A stretch of DNA of 64,000 bases, taken from Enoplolaimus lenunculus. Lineage: Eukaryota; Nematoda; Enoplea; Enoplida; Thoracostomopsidae. Every line of letters begins with the position of its first letter. Within the stretch, counting starts at the first letter, position 1. The DNA lies in assembly GCA_030248215.1 (NCBI GenBank), contig JASANG010003213.1:89501-153500 (forward strand), written 5' to 3'. The position numbers and the translations under genes were made by a program. The notes under the pieces are model-generated. The model did no database searches. It saw nothing but the letters and a program-made list of their open reading frames with translations, and had not been told where the DNA came from. This document shows, piece by piece, positions 35,105 to 45,474 of this stretch.

Positions 35105-35382
35105 CAACAGTTGCACACTCTTGTATTATGCACTCTTTGGTTTTATGTATTCAGTTGCACACTCTTGTATTATTATACACTCTTGGTTTTAAGTATTCAG
35201 TTGCACACTGTTGTATTATTATGCACTCTTGGTTTTAAGTATTCAGTTGCACACTCTTGTATTATTATGCACTCTTGGTTTTAAGTATTCAGTTGCACAC
35301 TCTTGTATTATTATGCACTCTTGGTTTTATGTATTCAGTTGTACACTCTTGTATTATTATGCACTCTTGGTTTTATGTATTG
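35105..35382. repeat. 46-bp tandem repeat, about six copies
   Basis: Unit contains GTTGCACACTCTTGTATTAT and TATGCACTCTTGGTTTTAAG. The overlapping open frames here are repeat artefacts. Confidence 0.9.
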
Positions 35383-35559
35383 GAAAATTGCGTCATCCTA
35401 TGCTGCTCAGGCTGTGACAAAAATGGTATTTCTGGTATAAGAACGTAGCTAAGACTTTATACCGGGAATATCTTGAACCTTGTGAGAAATTTTTTATTCT
35501 AAGCAATGTTGAATATAATTTGTCCAGAAATTTCGGGAGGAGATATATTGCCATCCAGG

Positions 35560-35745
35560 ACCGTAGCTAGCTTACCTTCCTGGGGGGGAAGGTAAAAATT
35601 TTCCAGGAGGGACGTACAATGGCTTTGAGTGACTTAAAATAAAGGTAGAAAAATTTCTAGGGGGGCAGCAAAATTATTCCACGGGGGCAAAATTATTCCA
35701 GCGGGGCTGCGCCCTTCCTGGCCCCTTTTGGTTACGGGCCCGTCG
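35560..35745. mobile_element. Family L element
   Basis: CCGTAGCTAGCTTACCTTCC, GGGGGGCAGCAAAATTATTC and TTTTGGTTACGGGCCCG match the family order. Confidence 0.55.
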
Positions 35746-36150
35746 TCACCACAAACTTTTCACAGAGAACATTTCCTGGTGTTGTGTTTGCTCAAGGCGT
35801 GTAGCATCAAGTTGCTCCCGGGTGCACCCAAACTGTTATCAAAAGCTCTGGCGGCGATGATGTTATTTATCAGCGCCTGAAGCCTGACAGAAGTTAGACA
35901 GGTCTATATTAATTATAAGGGCTGCTCTCTAACCCTAAAAGACTAAGCCTATCTCTGCCAGTCCGTAAATCTCCCAGTATTCCAGTAGGCAGACTCCTAT
36001 AATTTACATGGGCCTTTAGACCTTTTCGTCATGTCGACCCCAAGCCAATTGGCTCTTGATGCTGATTTAGTTTATATTTTATTTAGACAGTGTATTGTTG
36101 GAACTATACGGTCTGCACGATTCCTGTTCGGTGTTTTGCCCAAAGTTAAG

Positions 36151-36215
36151 AACCACGCCGAAAATCGAACCTCAGCCCTCTTGCGCTCGAGGCAAGCATA
36201 CCGCACCATGTGGTC
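36151..36215 (-). mobile_element. tRNA-like SINE relic
   Basis: On the minus strand GACCAC and GTGGTT can pair as an acceptor-like stem, and CTTGC-CTCGAGC-GCAAG is a perfect 5-bp/7-base anticodon-type arm. GAGGTTCGA resembles a B box. The D arm is too short for a working tRNA. Confidence 0.45.
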
Positions 36216-36747
36216 GATTGCAACAACTTCATATTCCGGTATATGTGCACATGCATAGCAATTTATGGTTTAAGTACGCTTATCGTGCACATTTACCAGA
36301 CAATTGTAACTTCGATTAAGAATTTTGAGATCAAAATAATTTTTAACTGCAGGTTCGCACAGAATTTGCTGACCTTTCGAGCCTGATATTTTAGCACCGT
36401 ATACCGGTTGTGACCTGATATAAGCTAATCTTTGGTAAACTAAATCAGCTGGCTAAAACTAGCCAACAACCTCAACCAAACTTTATAAAAGACTCACGCT
36501 ATTTGCGTATTAATAAAAGCTTCGGGTTTTTTAGCTAATGAGCAGATTTAGCATGTCATTACAGTAATATTACTGAGTGATCTGTGATGGTTTATGAACA
36601 TTACTCTAACATAGAACTATTTCTCGTAACATTTTTTACGTACTTTTATATATCTATATATTAAAACTGGAACGCCCACGTACGGATTTTGGGCAGCGTT
36701 CCAGCTGTTGTAATGATTGTTTCATGCTCATATAAACAAGAGACAGT

Positions 36748-36885
36748 ATATATAGCATATATACACATATATCATATATATATACAAATATATTACATAT
36801 ATAATATATAATATATATGTATATATATGATATATACTATATATGCATATATATAATATATACATATATAATATATACAAATTAG
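36748..36885. repeat. TATA microsatellite
   Basis: Long imperfect run of ATATAT and ATACATAT units, just before the GIY-YIG remnant. Confidence 0.85.
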
Positions 36886-36957
36886 AACGCATTCTAGTAT
36901 AAGTTTTGTTGAAAAACTACAGCATGTGAACTTTGTTTGAAACGGAACATATAATCA

Positions 36958-37494
36958 TTAAAGTGTCAATGAACAACAATAACAAGCAGAAGAAAGCAAT
37001 GTCATTTGGAAACGAAATTTATAGCAGTTTGATTGGCCGGTTAGTTTTGGCCTGGACTCCTTTATGCAAATTGACTCCAGGACGTGGAGAACCGCGTTTG
37101 AACAACATTTCGAAACTTCACGTGTTGCTGAGGCTACAGGATTATATTGGGTCCACGGCCCGACAATTGTTGAACAGAATCTATGAGCACAAACTGGTCA
37201 CTGATAGGACTCTTAGCTTTAGCTTGAAGCTCAAGTCGGCAATTTCTGAACATTGTAATATTAACAATTATCCCCATGTGATTGTGGTAACTTCTCGATT
37301 TTAATAGCCTCGATGCCACGTGAAGTTTCAAAATATCGTTCTAACGCAGCAATCCACCACACCCTGGAGTCAATTTACATCAGGGAATGCATACCAAATC
37401 TAAATGTTCAATCAAACTATCATAAATTTCACATTTTCAAATGACACCGCTACCACTGATTTCGTTTGGTTATTTTTGTTCATTGACACTTTAA
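36958..37494 (+). mobile_element. Inverted-arm element around a GIY-YIG endonuclease fragment
   Basis: Left arm 36958-37140 (AAAGTGTCAATGAACAACAA, ATGCAAATTGACTCCAGG, CGAAACTTCACGTG) is mirrored at 37312-37494. The core codes DYIGSTARQLLNRIYEH and, 15 residues on, SAISEHC on the plus strand. This fits the second half of a GIY-YIG nuclease as found in Penelope-like retroelements: YIG, then an Arg, then Glu-His. The full gene and the GIY half are missing; it is a broken remnant. Confidence 0.6.
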
Positions 37495-37529
37495 CCTGTA
37501 AATATTACTTTGCAATCCATACTTACATG

Positions 37530-37695
37530 CATACATAAATATATATACATACATACATACATATATATATTTATAATATATGTATATTTAAAATATATAG
37601 GTATATATTTATATATTTGTATATATGTATATATATATCATATATAATATATATTTATATATATGTATATAATATATATGTGTACATACATATAT
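37530..37695. repeat. TATA microsatellite
   Basis: Imperfect ATACAT/ATATAT run shortly after the GIY-YIG remnant. Confidence 0.85.
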
Positions 37696-38267
37696 TATGC
37701 TACATAGGTACATTAGCTTAACACTACGTAACACCGAGGGTCAAACTTTAACCATTTCACTGGCTACGGTGATTAATAAAAGGCCGTGCGTTACATTATA
37801 TGCTTCAGCTAACTTTGTCTATAAACGCATGGCTTAGCACTGTTCGCTCTTGTCAAAGTGACCATTGACCATAGGTTAACCGAATTTGGCTTAAGAGTAA
37901 AGTTTCATTCAACAAATATATCATGTTAGCCTAGTAGTCGAGTTGAAATAAATCGTAAGATTAATAAAGTTCACAATGGTCAAAGCTAAACGAGGGTACT
38001 AGGGAATGAGATGGAATATATATTCATATGAACCAGGGTTCAACCGGGATTCCTGTTCCGGCCGGAATTCCTGCAGAAATTCAATTCCTGTTCCGGTTCG
38101 TGTTCCTGCATTCAAAGATGTAGGAAACGGAATTTTTACGGTTTTGTGGCAAATTTTTTGTAATCTTTTAAATTTTGGAAACTTTGTCTTTGAAAAATTG
38201 TTATTTCGACATGAGTGTTTTTGCAATTACTTCAATCTTTTTAATATTAAGCGTTTCTGTTGTGTTG

Positions 38268-38475
38268 GACTCTATCTGCTTACGGACACTTCTTAGGGAT
38301 ACGGACTCCTTATATTGACTAGGACTCAAACCGGGGACCCCCTCTTATTACCCCCAAGTTGTAGCGTCGCCTAGGAAAGGTATAACCTTACTTGTATGTC
38401 ATCCGGAATCCTTGTATACCCCCTAAAAATATTAGCCCCCCCCCTTAGCAAGTTGAGCTGGCCACGAGCCTGCTA
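38268..38475. mobile_element. Family B end fragment followed by family L
   Basis: GGACTCTATCTGCTTACGGA and GGGGACCCCCTCTTATTACC are family B. From about 38350, AAAGGTATAACCTTACTTGT and AGCAAGTTGAGCTGGCCACG are family L. Confidence 0.5.
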
Positions 38476-38636
38476 CAAATGCCATTGTATATCTTTCAAC
38501 TCATCCGTCCCCTTGCCGAAAAACTTTTGTTTGCAGCAGTGTCAAAATAACCCGAACAAAACAACATTTCAACTATAAAGTCGCATATAAGATATTAATT
38601 ATCACAGCTCAGTTCATTGAGACACTCTGTTACCTT

Positions 38637-38828
38637 GGCCAATGTAAAGAACAGGGGCAAGACATAGGCATATTCCTAAGCCTAAACCTAACCGTAAGAA
38701 TGAGCATATTGTTAAGCCTAAGCCTAAGCCTAAGTCTAAGCCAAGCAAACAAAAATAGTCTAAAGGTTAAGCGTACTCTATTCTAGTCCCACAGAAACAC
38801 TCTCCGCCCCTGATCTTTACATGGGCCC
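38637..38828. mobile_element. Family G element with exact 8-bp duplication
   Basis: GGCCAATGTAAAGAACAGGG to CTGATCTTTACATGGGCCC, flanked by GTTACCTT on both sides (38629-38636, 38829-38836). CCTAAG interior. Confidence 0.85.
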
Positions 38829-39201
38829 GTTACCTTGGTGACCCTTATTTTGCTATCACCTGCAACTATCTTTATTTACACGACATATTCTGAAAATTGT
38901 GTCTTATAAGCCGATCAGAGCAAAGAACAATCTTTAATTAACATTTTATTCTAATTCTAAGACACTAGAGACGTAGCAGCCTCGTAGTGGGAAGGGGGGA
39001 GCAATTTAACACCCCACCCCCCTTGTTGCAAAATTTTCGCCATCCCCTAGAAATGTTTACACCCGGTAGTCATTTGAAATTCTTACATGGACCTCTTGAA
39101 AATTTTTGAGCACCCACTAAGACGTAGTTGAAGTTAGAAAGTACGAGAGGTAAGCATTTAAGCATAATTCAATTGTCTACAAATGATTGCATCAAAATCT
39201 G

Positions 39202-39461
39202 GGCCCGTGTAAAGATCAAGGGCGGAACGTTTTTCTGTGAGACTGCAATGAGTAAGCTTAAGCTTTAGACTGATTTTTTGCTTGGCTTATGCTTAGGCTT
39301 AGGATTAGGCTTAAGAGTATGCTTAGGAATATGCTCGTTCTTACGCTTAGGCTTAGGCTTAACAATATGCTTCGGAATATGCTCATTCTTACGCTTAGGC
39401 TTAGACTTAGGCTTAAGAATATGCTTATAACGCTGTTCCGTCCCTGTTCTTTACATTGGCC
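39202..39461. mobile_element. Family G element with exact 8-bp duplication
   Basis: GGCCCGTGTAAAGATCAAGG to CCTGTTCTTTACATTGGCC, flanked by AAAATCTG at 39194-39201 and 39462-39469. TTAGGC array in three blocks. Opposite orientation to 38637. Confidence 0.85.
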
Positions 39462-39889
39462 AAAATCTGTATGAAAAGTTTTTCAAATAATTTTTGTTCT
39501 TCTTGTACCCAAGTGTGGCTGATTGGTTGGAAAAGAGTATGCAAATGGGTGCAAGAAATTTGTGGCGGAAAGAATGCACAAGTGGAAAATGTTACGTTTT
39601 GGCACATGTTCATACATATTTTTACGCTTATAAAAACAGCTACAAGTCACACACACTGGCTCATGTAAAGAATAAGTTCCTCCCAATTTCCTGAGTAATA
39701 TCCAAATTACTCAAAACCTTAATTTCCCTTGTAATATCCCAATTTCCAAAAACGTCAGGCTGTTCAGAAATTTAGGTTTAGTCTCGGGTTTAGTAGGCTT
39801 AACATTGAGCCTACGGTGTAGAGAAAGTTTAGGTGTAGGCTTAGGTTCACGCGTAGGTGAGACGGGTCCATAGGCAGACGGATGCAAAG

Positions 39890-40175
39890 ATGGGGATTAG
39901 CCCCTCCGTAGCCAAATTGGCACTGTCTCCCCCCCAAACTCCAGAGTGGGCCCCCTAAACTCGCGAGCGAAGCGAGCTAGAAGCAAGACGCTTTTGTAAA
40001 CTTGCCGAACCACAGAAGATTAGTTGTGCTGAGTTTCAGGGCGAAACCCCAAAACAACTGTGAAATCTTGAGATATCGGAACAAAAATTTGCGTGTAAGT
40101 TTGATTTTAACCCAGAAATAATTTACACTCGGCAGCCGGCAGGGGGATGCATCCCCCTGGATCCGCCCTTGCTTG
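39890..40175. mobile_element. Repeat sharing GCGAGCGAAGCGAG and GGATCCGCCC ends
   Basis: CTGAGTTTCAGGGCGAAACC and GGATGCATCCCCCTGGATCC are found in reverse at 59003-59180 (GGCGGATCCAGGGGGATG, GGGGCATTGCCCCGAAACTC). Dispersed family, ends uncertain. Confidence 0.5.
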
Positions 40176-40289
40176 GGACCCAACATGGTTCGTCTAGAGA
40201 ACCAATTTCTTTCGTATTAAAATTGTGCATTATCGAAATGACATTTTGTGTTACACAGCTGTAACCATTCCGGAAACATTTGTCTCTAC

Positions 40290-40385
40290 ACTGCAAAAAA
40301 ATCGTGAGTCAGATTGACTATCTCCGAAATATGCATTAGCGAGACTACACAAACTGTGTCAAATTCGACTCACTGAGTCGCACGT
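40290..40385. mobile_element. Family E element, half copy
   Basis: CACTGCAAAAAAATCGTGAG, CTATCTCCGAAATATGC and GTCAAATTCGACTCACTGAG. It lies about 500 bp before the nested gene. Confidence 0.55.
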
Positions 40386-40399
40386 TAATCGACTATGGC

Positions 40400-40690
40400 G
40401 CCAGTTATTCACTCAAGAAATTCTATTTAGCCTATATCGTAGCCACCGCACCAATTTAGTGCCGGAGCCGGGGCCGATAACAACCGCGGCCAAGTTAGAA
40501 AACCTAAAGGTAACTATCAACATGAGCTACGATATTCGTAATCTGTATATGTCGCTAACAGTGTGAAAATAAACAATCGAAATATTGTGCAGTGTGTAAT
40601 ATAAAAACTTAGGCCCTGGCCAATAACGTGCTGGCCCCGGCTCCGGGGCCTTTGGCCCCGGTATCAGAGCGGGTGCCAGGTCCCGGAACA
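40400..40690. repeat. CCGGAG-rich repeat upstream of the nested gene
   Basis: GTGCCGGAGCCGGGGCCGAT and GGCCCCGGCTCCGGGGCCTT form an imperfect hairpin-rich block, a relative of the CCGGAA-rich repeat at 29870 and 49820. Confidence 0.45.
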
Positions 40691-40693
40691 TCT

Positions 40694-40713
40694 CACTATA
40701 TATTTATATATAA
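40694..40713 (+). promoter_or_regulatory. TATA-like sequence before the nested gene
   Basis: CTATATATTTATATATAA lies about 170 bases before the first ATG of the nested gene. In AT-rich DNA such matches are common, so this is only a candidate. A TTTTTAG at 40726-40733 could instead be an acceptor joining an upstream non-coding exon. Confidence 0.3.
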
Positions 40714-40879
40714 TTAAACTTTAAAATTTTTAGATACGTTAATTCAATTTAATTTCACAATTTTAAATCCAACGCTTAATAAATTTATTTTGTATCAAGC
40801 ATTTATCTACAATGTTGACAATAATAAAGATTCGCTAACTTCTACCGGGCAATCCGTATGCTTAATTCGGCCGCCTACA

Positions 40880-42985
40880 ATGCTTATTGCTATCAATCAA
40901 GTGCTATATGTACTACTATCTACACTTGCTCATTACGTTGCGTCCGAAACAGCAAAAACAACACCATCACCACCACCAACAACAACAACGACAACAACAA
41001 CGACAACAACAACAACAACGACAACAACTACGACAACAACAACAACATATCAGTTTCAAATTAACAACAAAAGTATCCCCTGGTTTGTTCTCACAGGCTC
41101 AAAGAAAACTGCGATGATCAGAAAATTTGAAAACAGGGGGCGACGGCGAACTCATAGCACCAAACGCCACTTACAAAATGATGAATCAATATTGCCAGAA
41201 TCGTTCAAAACTTCACCAAAATGTAAGCGTATAAAACCTAAAAGTAGACACCAGCGGGTCAGATGTGCTAAATTTAATATAACACAAGCAACTGCCGTTG
41301 ACGCCAGTCGCCAGTTGGACCAAATGTTAAATTCAACTCAACTGCAACGTTTGAACTCAAGTTTAACTCAACCCATGACTGCTTCGACTTTATTAACTTC
41401 GGTTGAAAATATCAACAGGTCACTGCCACATTCGCTCAGCGACTCACGTCGAAGTGAACTCAAGTTGAAACGGTTAAATCTTGATCGTTTTATACGTCAG
41501 TTGAAACTGAATAATTCCGCTTGGAACCATTCGCCGCGGACGCTTCACTGTTCGTCAGACGGCGAGAAACAACAGAAATCTAATCAGTCAAATATATTCC
41601 ATCGAAATGAATTCCACCAGATTGAACTCAACTCGAGATTAAATGTCAAAAAAGCTCCCGACAATATTAATTCGCTCAGTATTGAACGCTCAAATTTCAA
41701 CTACAGAAACTATCGTTTGTTGCGAAAACGGCACGTTCAGGGCACGTCGAGGTCAAGCCAATATCCGTTCAAATTTACCCGATTGACTCAACAGATCGAA
41801 CCTTTCCAGTTGAATTTGAATTCAAATCAACGAAACTTTATCGCCTCTTCAACAAGTCCAGCTCGGTCACGTCGTAGTTTTACCACACTGCATAATAACG
41901 GCGGCGGCAACATCAAACGCCACATCATTGACAGAACGTTCACCAAAAAACACGGCAACATCCAAGGCAATATTGGTTCAAACGGATTGATCAACACGGG
42001 CGGAAACATCAAAGATGACATTCGACGAAGCCCTAATGGAGGCAACATCAAAGAATTCCATAGCAAAAGCGACACCATTAAAAGATCATCAGCCAAAAGC
42101 GTCAACATCAAAAGCCTCGTCCGCCGAAGCGCATTCACCACCGACGGCGGCAACATTAAAGGCGACATAACAGCTCAACTAGCCACTCAGCTAGTCGAGC
42201 AGTCACGTTGCACTAGTGCTGCCGCCACTGCTGGTGGCGTAGCGTCAAACATAACTGCACGCGCCATACAAACGGCGTTAATGTTACCCGCAGAAGGCGC
42301 AATTTGCAACCGTTCTGCGGGTAAAATCTGCACGACAGATCGCCGTTGTGTAAGCGCGTGCAGTTTACGCGGACTAGCTCCGTGCAGTTGTGCCGCACCC
42401 GCCGACGACTATTGTTATCTTTGCTGTGGAGGGCAAAGACACGCGTGTGCCCCAGCTCACGAACATGGGATTTATATGCCTAACGGGCAATGGTGGGAAC
42501 GCGCCGAATGCAACTGGTGTCGAAGGCATGAACCTAATCGGGTTAATGGAGCACAGTGTGACGATGGCGATGAATCCAAGGTTTGTTCTGATGGCAAATG
42601 TGTTGCGGGTATTTGTCAAGCGGCCCCTGAAGGTCAATATTGCGTTGCGACTAAAGATCGTAAATTAATGTGCGTAGGGGAAAAATGTATCGACCCCTGT
42701 CAAGCCCAGGGTATGACCATGTGTGAGTGTTCCATCGCTTCTGTGTACAGGTGCCAGTTATGCTGTTATAATTGGTCGTCAGGGAAATGCGATAGCGCCT
42801 ATTATCACTACAGCCTTAAGCATCCGTCTGGAAGGCCGTATTTAAGGATCGGACTGGAATGTGGCAGGTACGCGTGGACTTGTAATCGCATGGGAAGGTG
42901 TGGAGGGTTCAAAATGGTTGCGCCTCCAGGGACAGTGCTAGAATTGGTGATTTTGTCAGTGATAGCAGTGATGTGGTGGAGGTAG
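40880..42985 (+). CDS. Nested secreted protein: poly-Thr, GGNIK repeats and two ADAM10/17-like cysteine-rich modules
   Basis: The first ATG of the frame (40880) opens a 701-residue protein; the frame extends upstream to 40718 without another ATG. Residues 1-22 are a typical signal peptide (MLIAINQVLYVLLSTLAHYV). Residues 34-56 are 23 Thr, likely O-glycosylated. Then comes a basic Asn/Ser/Gln-rich region with many N-x-S/T sites and furin-like sites (RKR near 283, RSRR at 329-332), then GGNIK repeats (about 340-427). Two Cys-rich modules (about 470-582 and 583-685) share the pattern C-x-C...Y/R-C-x-L-C-C, like the region after the disintegrin domain in ADAM10/ADAM17. Residues 686-700 are hydrophobic (VLELVILSVIAVMWW), a membrane anchor or GPI signal. 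No HExxHxxGxxH zinc site exists, so it is not a protease. It looks intronless. Homology to ADAMs is by motif only; the function is unknown. Confidence 0.8.
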   Translation: MLIAINQVLYVLLSTLAHYVASETAKTTPSPPPTTTTTTTTTTTTTTTTTTTTTTTYQFQINNKSIPWFVLTGSKKTAMIRKFENRGRRRTHSTKRHLQNDESILPESFKTSPKCKRIKPKSRHQRVRCAKFNITQATAVDASRQLDQMLNSTQLQRLNSSLTQPMTASTLLTSVENINRSLPHSLSDSRRSELKLKRLNLDRFIRQLKLNNSAWNHSPRTLHCSSDGEKQQKSNQSNIFHRNEFHQIELNSRLNVKKAPDNINSLSIERSNFNYRNYRLLRKRHVQGTSRSSQYPFKFTRLTQQIEPFQLNLNSNQRNFIASSTSPARSRRSFTTLHNNGGGNIKRHIIDRTFTKKHGNIQGNIGSNGLINTGGNIKDDIRRSPNGGNIKEFHSKSDTIKRSSAKSVNIKSLVRRSAFTTDGGNIKGDITAQLATQLVEQSRCTSAAATAGGVASNITARAIQTALMLPAEGAICNRSAGKICTTDRRCVSACSLRGLAPCSCAAPADDYCYLCCGGQRHACAPAHEHGIYMPNGQWWERAECNWCRRHEPNRVNGAQCDDGDESKVCSDGKCVAGICQAAPEGQYCVATKDRKLMCVGEKCIDPCQAQGMTMCECSIASVYRCQLCCYNWSSGKCDSAYYHYSLKHPSGRPYLRIGLECGRYAWTCNRMGRCGGFKMVAPPGTVLELVILSVIAVMWWR

Positions 42986-43024
42986 CGAATGGTTATCCGT
43001 GGGATTTGAGGTTTAGTTTTTGCT

Positions 43025-43163
43025 AATAAAAGGTGCTTTTTCAAGGGGATTTGAAATGTCAACGTTCACAACGGAAGTCTAATAAAAGAACAAAGTTTTA
43101 CTGATTGTTTTTGGTGCGTTTGATATGATGGTGTGACTTTAAGTGACAGACATGTTTAATAAA
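43025..43163 (+). terminator. Polyadenylation signals of the nested gene
   Basis: AATAAA occurs at 43025-43030, 40 bases past the stop codon, and again at 43081-43086 and 43158-43163. A GT-rich stretch (43105-43136) follows the second, as expected downstream of a cleavage site. This supports transcription on the plus strand with a short 3' UTR. Confidence 0.6.
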
Positions 43164-43179
43164 AATGAGTTAAAAAATT

Positions 43180-43400
43180 GGCCAATGTAAAGAAATGGGA
43201 CGGAACAGTATATTATAAGCATATTCCTAAGCCTAAGCCTATGCGTAAAACAGAGTTTATTACTAAGCCTTATGCGTAAAACAGAGTTTATTACTAAGCC
43301 TTAGCCTAAGTCTAAGCCAAGCAAAAAATAGTCTAAAGCATACGCTTACTCTATTCTTGTACCACAGAAAAGTGTTCCGCTCCTAATGTTTACATGGGCC
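43180..43400. mobile_element. Family G element just after the nested gene, 8-bp duplication
   Basis: GGCCAATGTAAAGAAATGGG to CTAATGTTTACATGGGCC, flanked by AAAAAATT on both sides (43172-43179, 43401-43408). The block TATGCGTAAAACAGAGTTTA is duplicated inside. It begins 17 bases after the third AATAAA of the nested gene. Confidence 0.85.
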
Positions 43401-43644
43401 AAAAAATTGTAACGATGGTCCAGAGGTCATTGGATGCCGAATGGTTTAAGATTACGATTTTTTGACATCGAAGTAACGACATTTCCGTTTCAATGTCGCT
43501 GATTGGAGGAATCATAATTATAAGTGCTGGCTATATATTTATTTATGAGAAGATTTTAATACGAATGGATTGTTTCTTGGTTTTCTTTAATGTTTAGGCT
43601 TAATATCTTACTAAGCCTTTTTAGAGACACACTTTGTTTAGTTT
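43401..43644. other. Intronic stretch, nothing recognised
   Basis: Short AT-rich gap between two family-G copies. Confidence 0.4.
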
Positions 43645-43828
43645 CGCCAATGTAAAGAACACGGGCGGAACAGTATTATAAGCATATTCGTAAGCCTAAA
43701 CCTAAGTGTTAGCGTAAGAATGATCATATTCCTAAGCCTAAGCAAAGCAAAAAGATTAGTCTAAAGCTTAAGCTTATTGTATTGCAGTCCCACAAAAAAA
43801 CGTTCCGCCCCTGATCGTTACACGTGCC
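43645..43828. mobile_element. Family G element with exact 8-bp duplication
   Basis: CGCCAATGTAAAGAACACGG to CCTGATCGTTACACGTGCC, flanked by TTTAGTTT at 43637-43644 and 43829-43836. Confidence 0.85.
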
Positions 43829-44384
43829 TTTAGTTTTGACTAAAACAGGACGATTAAACCAGCCAATTGGGATGGTTTCGGAAGTCTGCCTTCGGCTTTA
43901 GCTTCGGCTCTGGTAGAATTTTGCTGTAAATTCCGGCCGTTTTGGCAGTATAATTTTTTATTCGTTTGGCTTTAAAATTTGCTACACACTTTACAGATAT
44001 TTGCTAAAATTGGCAAATTAAACATTGCATAAATAATCTAATTTGGAATCCCCTCGGCACGCGTCGGCTCCGGCACGTTTTGCTGACCGCCAGCACCTGT
44101 ATTTTTTGTCTTCGGTTGCACCCTGTATAACCTAACTTACAATTTCGCAGTTGCAGATCTTATTGCCAAATTGGACAAGGGAGTTTCAGTTTAGAAACCA
44201 ATTTTGCCTCTCCCTAATAGTTTTGACCTCGCTAGGATTAGGAAATCACGGTATGTCCCACCTGAAACTATTTGCGCCTGTACCCCCCAAGGTTAAGGCG
44301 TTATGCTGGATTAATGTTCTGGCGGATCTCATGCAAATTTGAAGACGTACTTTTGAATACGGTTCCTTTGTTCACCCAGGGCTG

Positions 44385-44560
44385 TTGCCATGTCCACCGT
44401 TTCAGGCCCGAAGCCAAAAAGGTGGCCAGGGTGGCGGCTCAGCGCCCACATAAAAACTTTGCCCCCTCCCTAGAAAATTTTAAACATTGCTTCTATGTCA
44501 ACGAAAACCTACTTATCACTCTCCTGAAATTTTTTTAGGCCCCCCTAGTAAGGAGAGGTA
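44385..44560. mobile_element. Family L element
   Basis: CCAGGGTGGCGGCTCAGCGC, CCTAGAAAATTTTAAACATT and CCCCCCTAGTAAGGAGAGGT match the family layout with divergence. Confidence 0.45.
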
Positions 44561-44631
44561 AATATACTGCAAAAGTGAAAAGAACGAATTGAATAATGCA
44601 GTTATGCATATACCGATATTACGTAAAACGG

Positions 44632-44815
44632 TTCATGTAAAGATCAGTGGCGGAACGTTTTTCAGTGACACTGCAATAGAGTAAGCTCATGCTTTAGACT
44701 AATTTTTTTTGTTTAGACTTAACCTAAGGTATAATAAGCTTATTCTTAGGATAAGGCTTTAGGCTTTTTAATATGCTTATACTAATGTTACGGTCGTGTT
44801 CTATAAATTGGCCCG
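44632..44815. mobile_element. Family G element
   Basis: GTTCATGTAAAGATCAGTGG, GCAATAGAGTAAGCTCATGC and GTGTTCTATAAATTGGCCC; the target duplication is not clear. Confidence 0.65.
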
Positions 44816-45067
44816 AAAATGCAACAAAATTGACAGAGTTCAGAATAATTAATGATGCTCTCACGAACTGCTAAGACTGCTGGTCTGTAGGTTAGTAACA
44901 AACGACCATCCAAGAATACGGTCAAAAACCCAATTTATACAATACGTACGCCCTCATAGCCTCAAATTCTCGTATTATGTGTTCTGGTTAAAGGGTGTAA
45001 TCTCAGCTGTATATATAGCACATAAACATCAATTATAATTTACTTGGCTGTTATACTTCAAATGCAG

Positions 45068-45205
45068 GTCCGTAGCCAGCTCACCTTGCTAGGGGGGCCA
45101 AAATTTTTTCAGGAGGGGCATTCAAGGGTTCAAAACAAGAAAAAGCGGGGGAAAATGGGCCCCCCCCCCCCCCCTCCCCCCCCCCAAACCCCCCCCCCAA
45201 AAAAA
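45068..45205. repeat. Family L fragment and poly-C tract
   Basis: CCGTAGCCAGCTCACCTTGC and GCCAAAATTTTTTCAGGAGG are family L. They are followed at about 45158-45200 by long C runs and an A run. Homopolymers like these are prone to assembly error. Confidence 0.6.
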
Positions 45206-45415
45206 AATACTTTCAAATCTTAAGTGTGCATTAATGTTTCGAACTCAACTTTATTTGGTCCTGGGTAATTTATACGCTACAATTAGGGATACTTGATATT
45301 TATGGACTCCAATTAAAGTTTAGGGACTCTATCCGCTTATGGACTCTTATTATGGATATGGACTGCTCTAGATTGGGACTCAAAATGGGGACCCCTTTTA
45401 TTACCCCGTCCAAAC
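45206..45415. mobile_element. Family B element, partial
   Basis: TTTCGAACTCAACTTTATTT, TAGGGACTCTATCCGCTTAT and ACTCAAAATGGGGACCCC; the outer ends are lost. Confidence 0.55.
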
Positions 45416-45474
45416 CAGCCAATCATTATGAAGATAAACTTAATACGAGCACTGGGTTATTTTTTTGACAAATA

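Noticed and set aside
35105-35382. CRISPR-like array
   Set aside because: The 46-bp units are head-to-tail with no unique spacers, in animal DNA.
36151-36215. Functional serine-type tRNA on the minus strand
   Set aside because: Only 65 bases with almost no D arm and a poor T stem; treated as a SINE relic.
40790-40879. Extension of the nested gene's frame to 40790
   Set aside because: That start is TTG, not ATG. The first ATG at 40880 gives a clean signal peptide, so it is the better start.
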